64,000 nt of DNA from the NCBI GenBank assembly GCA_038093515.1, contig JBBPSI010000002.1, positions 310,001 to 374,000 of the forward strand. Direction: 5' to 3'. The position numbers and the translations under genes are program-made. Under the pieces are notes generated by a model, which was not told the DNA's origin, ran no database searches, and saw nothing but the letters and a program-made list of their open reading frames with translations. The DNA is from Butyriboletus loyo (Eukaryota > Basidiomycota > Agaricomycetes > Boletales > Boletaceae). Shown here in pieces: positions 63,120-64,000 of this stretch (positions within the stretch are counted from its first letter, which is position 1; each line of letters starts with the position of its first letter).

Positions 63120-64000
63120 ATGGAAGGAGGCGTTGCTAGTACGCGGCCCACCAAACTCGCGTTCGCGGCTGAGCAGCAGTTCCACAGCAACGTACACTCT
63201 GATTTATCGCTTTCTGAAGCAGCAGTCCCAGCATAAAGCCGCGAAGGCTGTCAAGAAAGCAGCCAAATCCATTGTCGTGCTCCGCGATGATATAGAACAA
63301 GAAGGACCACCCCTCGAGGACATCATCAAGGAATGGAGGATGAGGAAAAATACCAAATCGTGAGTAATCCTCACAGTCTACCTCCCAGGGATGTGTCAGT
63401 CACACAAACACCAGTGGAAACGCAGACCGTATGTATGCGTAGCGTTTCTGTCGTCGCGACTAAATTTCTGCATTAGCCTCGTCCGAGGACTCTGATTCTT
63501 CTGATGGTGAGGCTCTCTTGCATTGCGTTCGCATTAAAATTCGTTCAAAATATGTAACCTAGATTCCTCATCCGATTCAAGGTGAGCCTTGAGACGGGTC
63601 ATCGTGCACGCGCCGGGTACTGACTTCATCTAGCTCAGAAGATACCTCAGGTAGGCTTTTCGTCAAGCGAACCCGTCATTTATCTTATTTTATCCCAGGT
63701 TCTGATAGCGATGACGGTAGTGCTGGCTCGGACACGCCGACTGGGGCCAAGAAATTGCCCCGAAAAGCTGCGGAACGCGATACAAGCGTGACGTTGTCGT
63801 CTGGTTCGCTGCGTTGTCCTTCTTACTTTCTTGGTGTTTATCAACGTTTTAGCCGAAGAGAATGCTCGGAAAGTAGCCAAACAAGTCGTCCAGATACCAA
63901 AGAAGAAGTCGACCAAGAATACGGACCAAGGGACCAAGGGTAAGAACAAGGACTCCGATTCGGACAGCTCGGACTCGGACCGTTCTTCGAAAAATTCCGC
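63120..64000 (+). CDS. SRP40: LisH and Ser/Asp-rich nucleolar protein, SRP40/NOLC1-like (3' end outside window)
   Basis: Srp40/Nopp140 proteins are nucleolar chaperones of snoRNPs. The best reading starts at ATG 63120 (MEGGVA), with an intron of 49 nt, then TTYTLIYRFLKQQSQHKAAK, a LisH-like helix pair, and PPLEDIIKEWRMRKN. A series of very short exons follows at 63415-63428, 63477-63506, 63563-63581 and 63634-63650, then one from 63699. Together they encode SGNADPSSEDSDSSDDSSSD-type blocks and GSDSDDGSAGSDTPTGAKKL. The next exon reads AEENARKVAKQ and then KNKDSDSDSSDSDRSSKN up to the edge. Alternating acidic-serine and basic blocks are the family hallmark. An in-frame ATG lies upstream at 63105. 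The C-terminal SRP40 domain, if any, is outside the window. Confidence 0.75.
63415..63650 (+). other. Run of microexons (14, 30, 19 and 17 nt) in the SRP40-like gene
   Basis: Each small exon has AG before and GT after and keeps phase: T+4 codons+C, CC+9 codons+G, AT+5 codons+AG, C+5 codons+G. All but the first encode only Ser, Asp, Glu and Thr. The three introns between them are 48, 56 and 52 nt. Confidence 0.65.

Noticed and set aside
62940..63197. 85-codon minus-strand frame opposite the SRP40-like start
   Set aside because: It occupies the promoter and first exon of the plus-strand gene, has no recognised motif and no supporting splice structure.

Overview
The window is nuclear DNA from a filamentous basidiomycete fungus, most likely an Agaricomycete. 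Genes are dense on both strands and are broken by many short introns of about 45-60 nt with GT...AG borders. The gene set fits: a Dnmt1-type cytosine methyltransferase, an RNAi-type RNA-dependent RNA polymerase, CreC, Kex2 and Hop1, plus an intron-containing tRNA-Ser(CGA). No prokaryotic operon, CRISPR array, plasmid or intact transposon was seen. Gene calls rest on conserved protein motifs and on splice sites that keep the frame. Exon borders were fully worked through for ATG9, the Ecm15-like gene, the Irs4-like gene, KEX2, TAP42 and part of the last gene. Elsewhere only the outer limits are given with care.

Layout, left half. 0-7.5 kb: 3' part of 2-isopropylmalate synthase (+), ATG9 (+), an Ecm15-like thiamine-binding-fold protein (-) and an Irs4/Tax4-like EH-domain protein (+). 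7.7-18.2 kb: DNMT1 (-) divergent from KEX2 (+), then MCM7 (-). 18.6-24.8 kb: POT1 (-) divergent from TAP42 (+), then the Rab6-type GTPase YPT6 (-). 24.9-34.4 kb: methylenetetrahydrofolate reductase (+), a small acidic protein (+), branched-chain keto-acid dehydrogenase E1-beta (-) divergent from CreC (+), an unrecognised gene (-) and tRNA-Ser(CGA) (-).

Layout, right half. 34.5-46.8 kb: the PI 4-kinase STT4 (+) followed by the RNA-dependent RNA polymerase (+). 46.8-51.8 kb: a doubtful ORF (-), a small coiled-coil protein (+), glutaminyl-peptide cyclotransferase (-), a broken fragment of UDP-glucose:glycoprotein glucosyltransferase, and TRAPPC4/TRS23 (+). 52.2-64 kb: HOP1 (+), DOA1/PLAA (+), a histidine-phosphatase (+), the Rag GTPase GTR1 (-), lumazine synthase RIB4 (-) and the 5' part of a LisH/Ser-Asp-rich SRP40/NOLC1-like gene (+) that runs off the edge.

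The genes are mostly conserved housekeeping functions and do not form one obvious pathway cluster. Several touch nutrient and TORC1 signalling (IPMS, BCKDH E1-beta, GTR1, TAP42, ATG9), and two are genome-defence genes (DNMT1, RdRP). I found no convincing undescribed multi-gene system. The most interesting observations concern gene structure. These are a 5-nt microexon, a run of microexons encoding Ser/Asp blocks, and a 54-nt stop-free intron that splits the catalytic DLDGD motif of the RdRP. There is also a tandem duplication of the leucine-feedback region of IPMS, and a decayed glucosyltransferase fragment.
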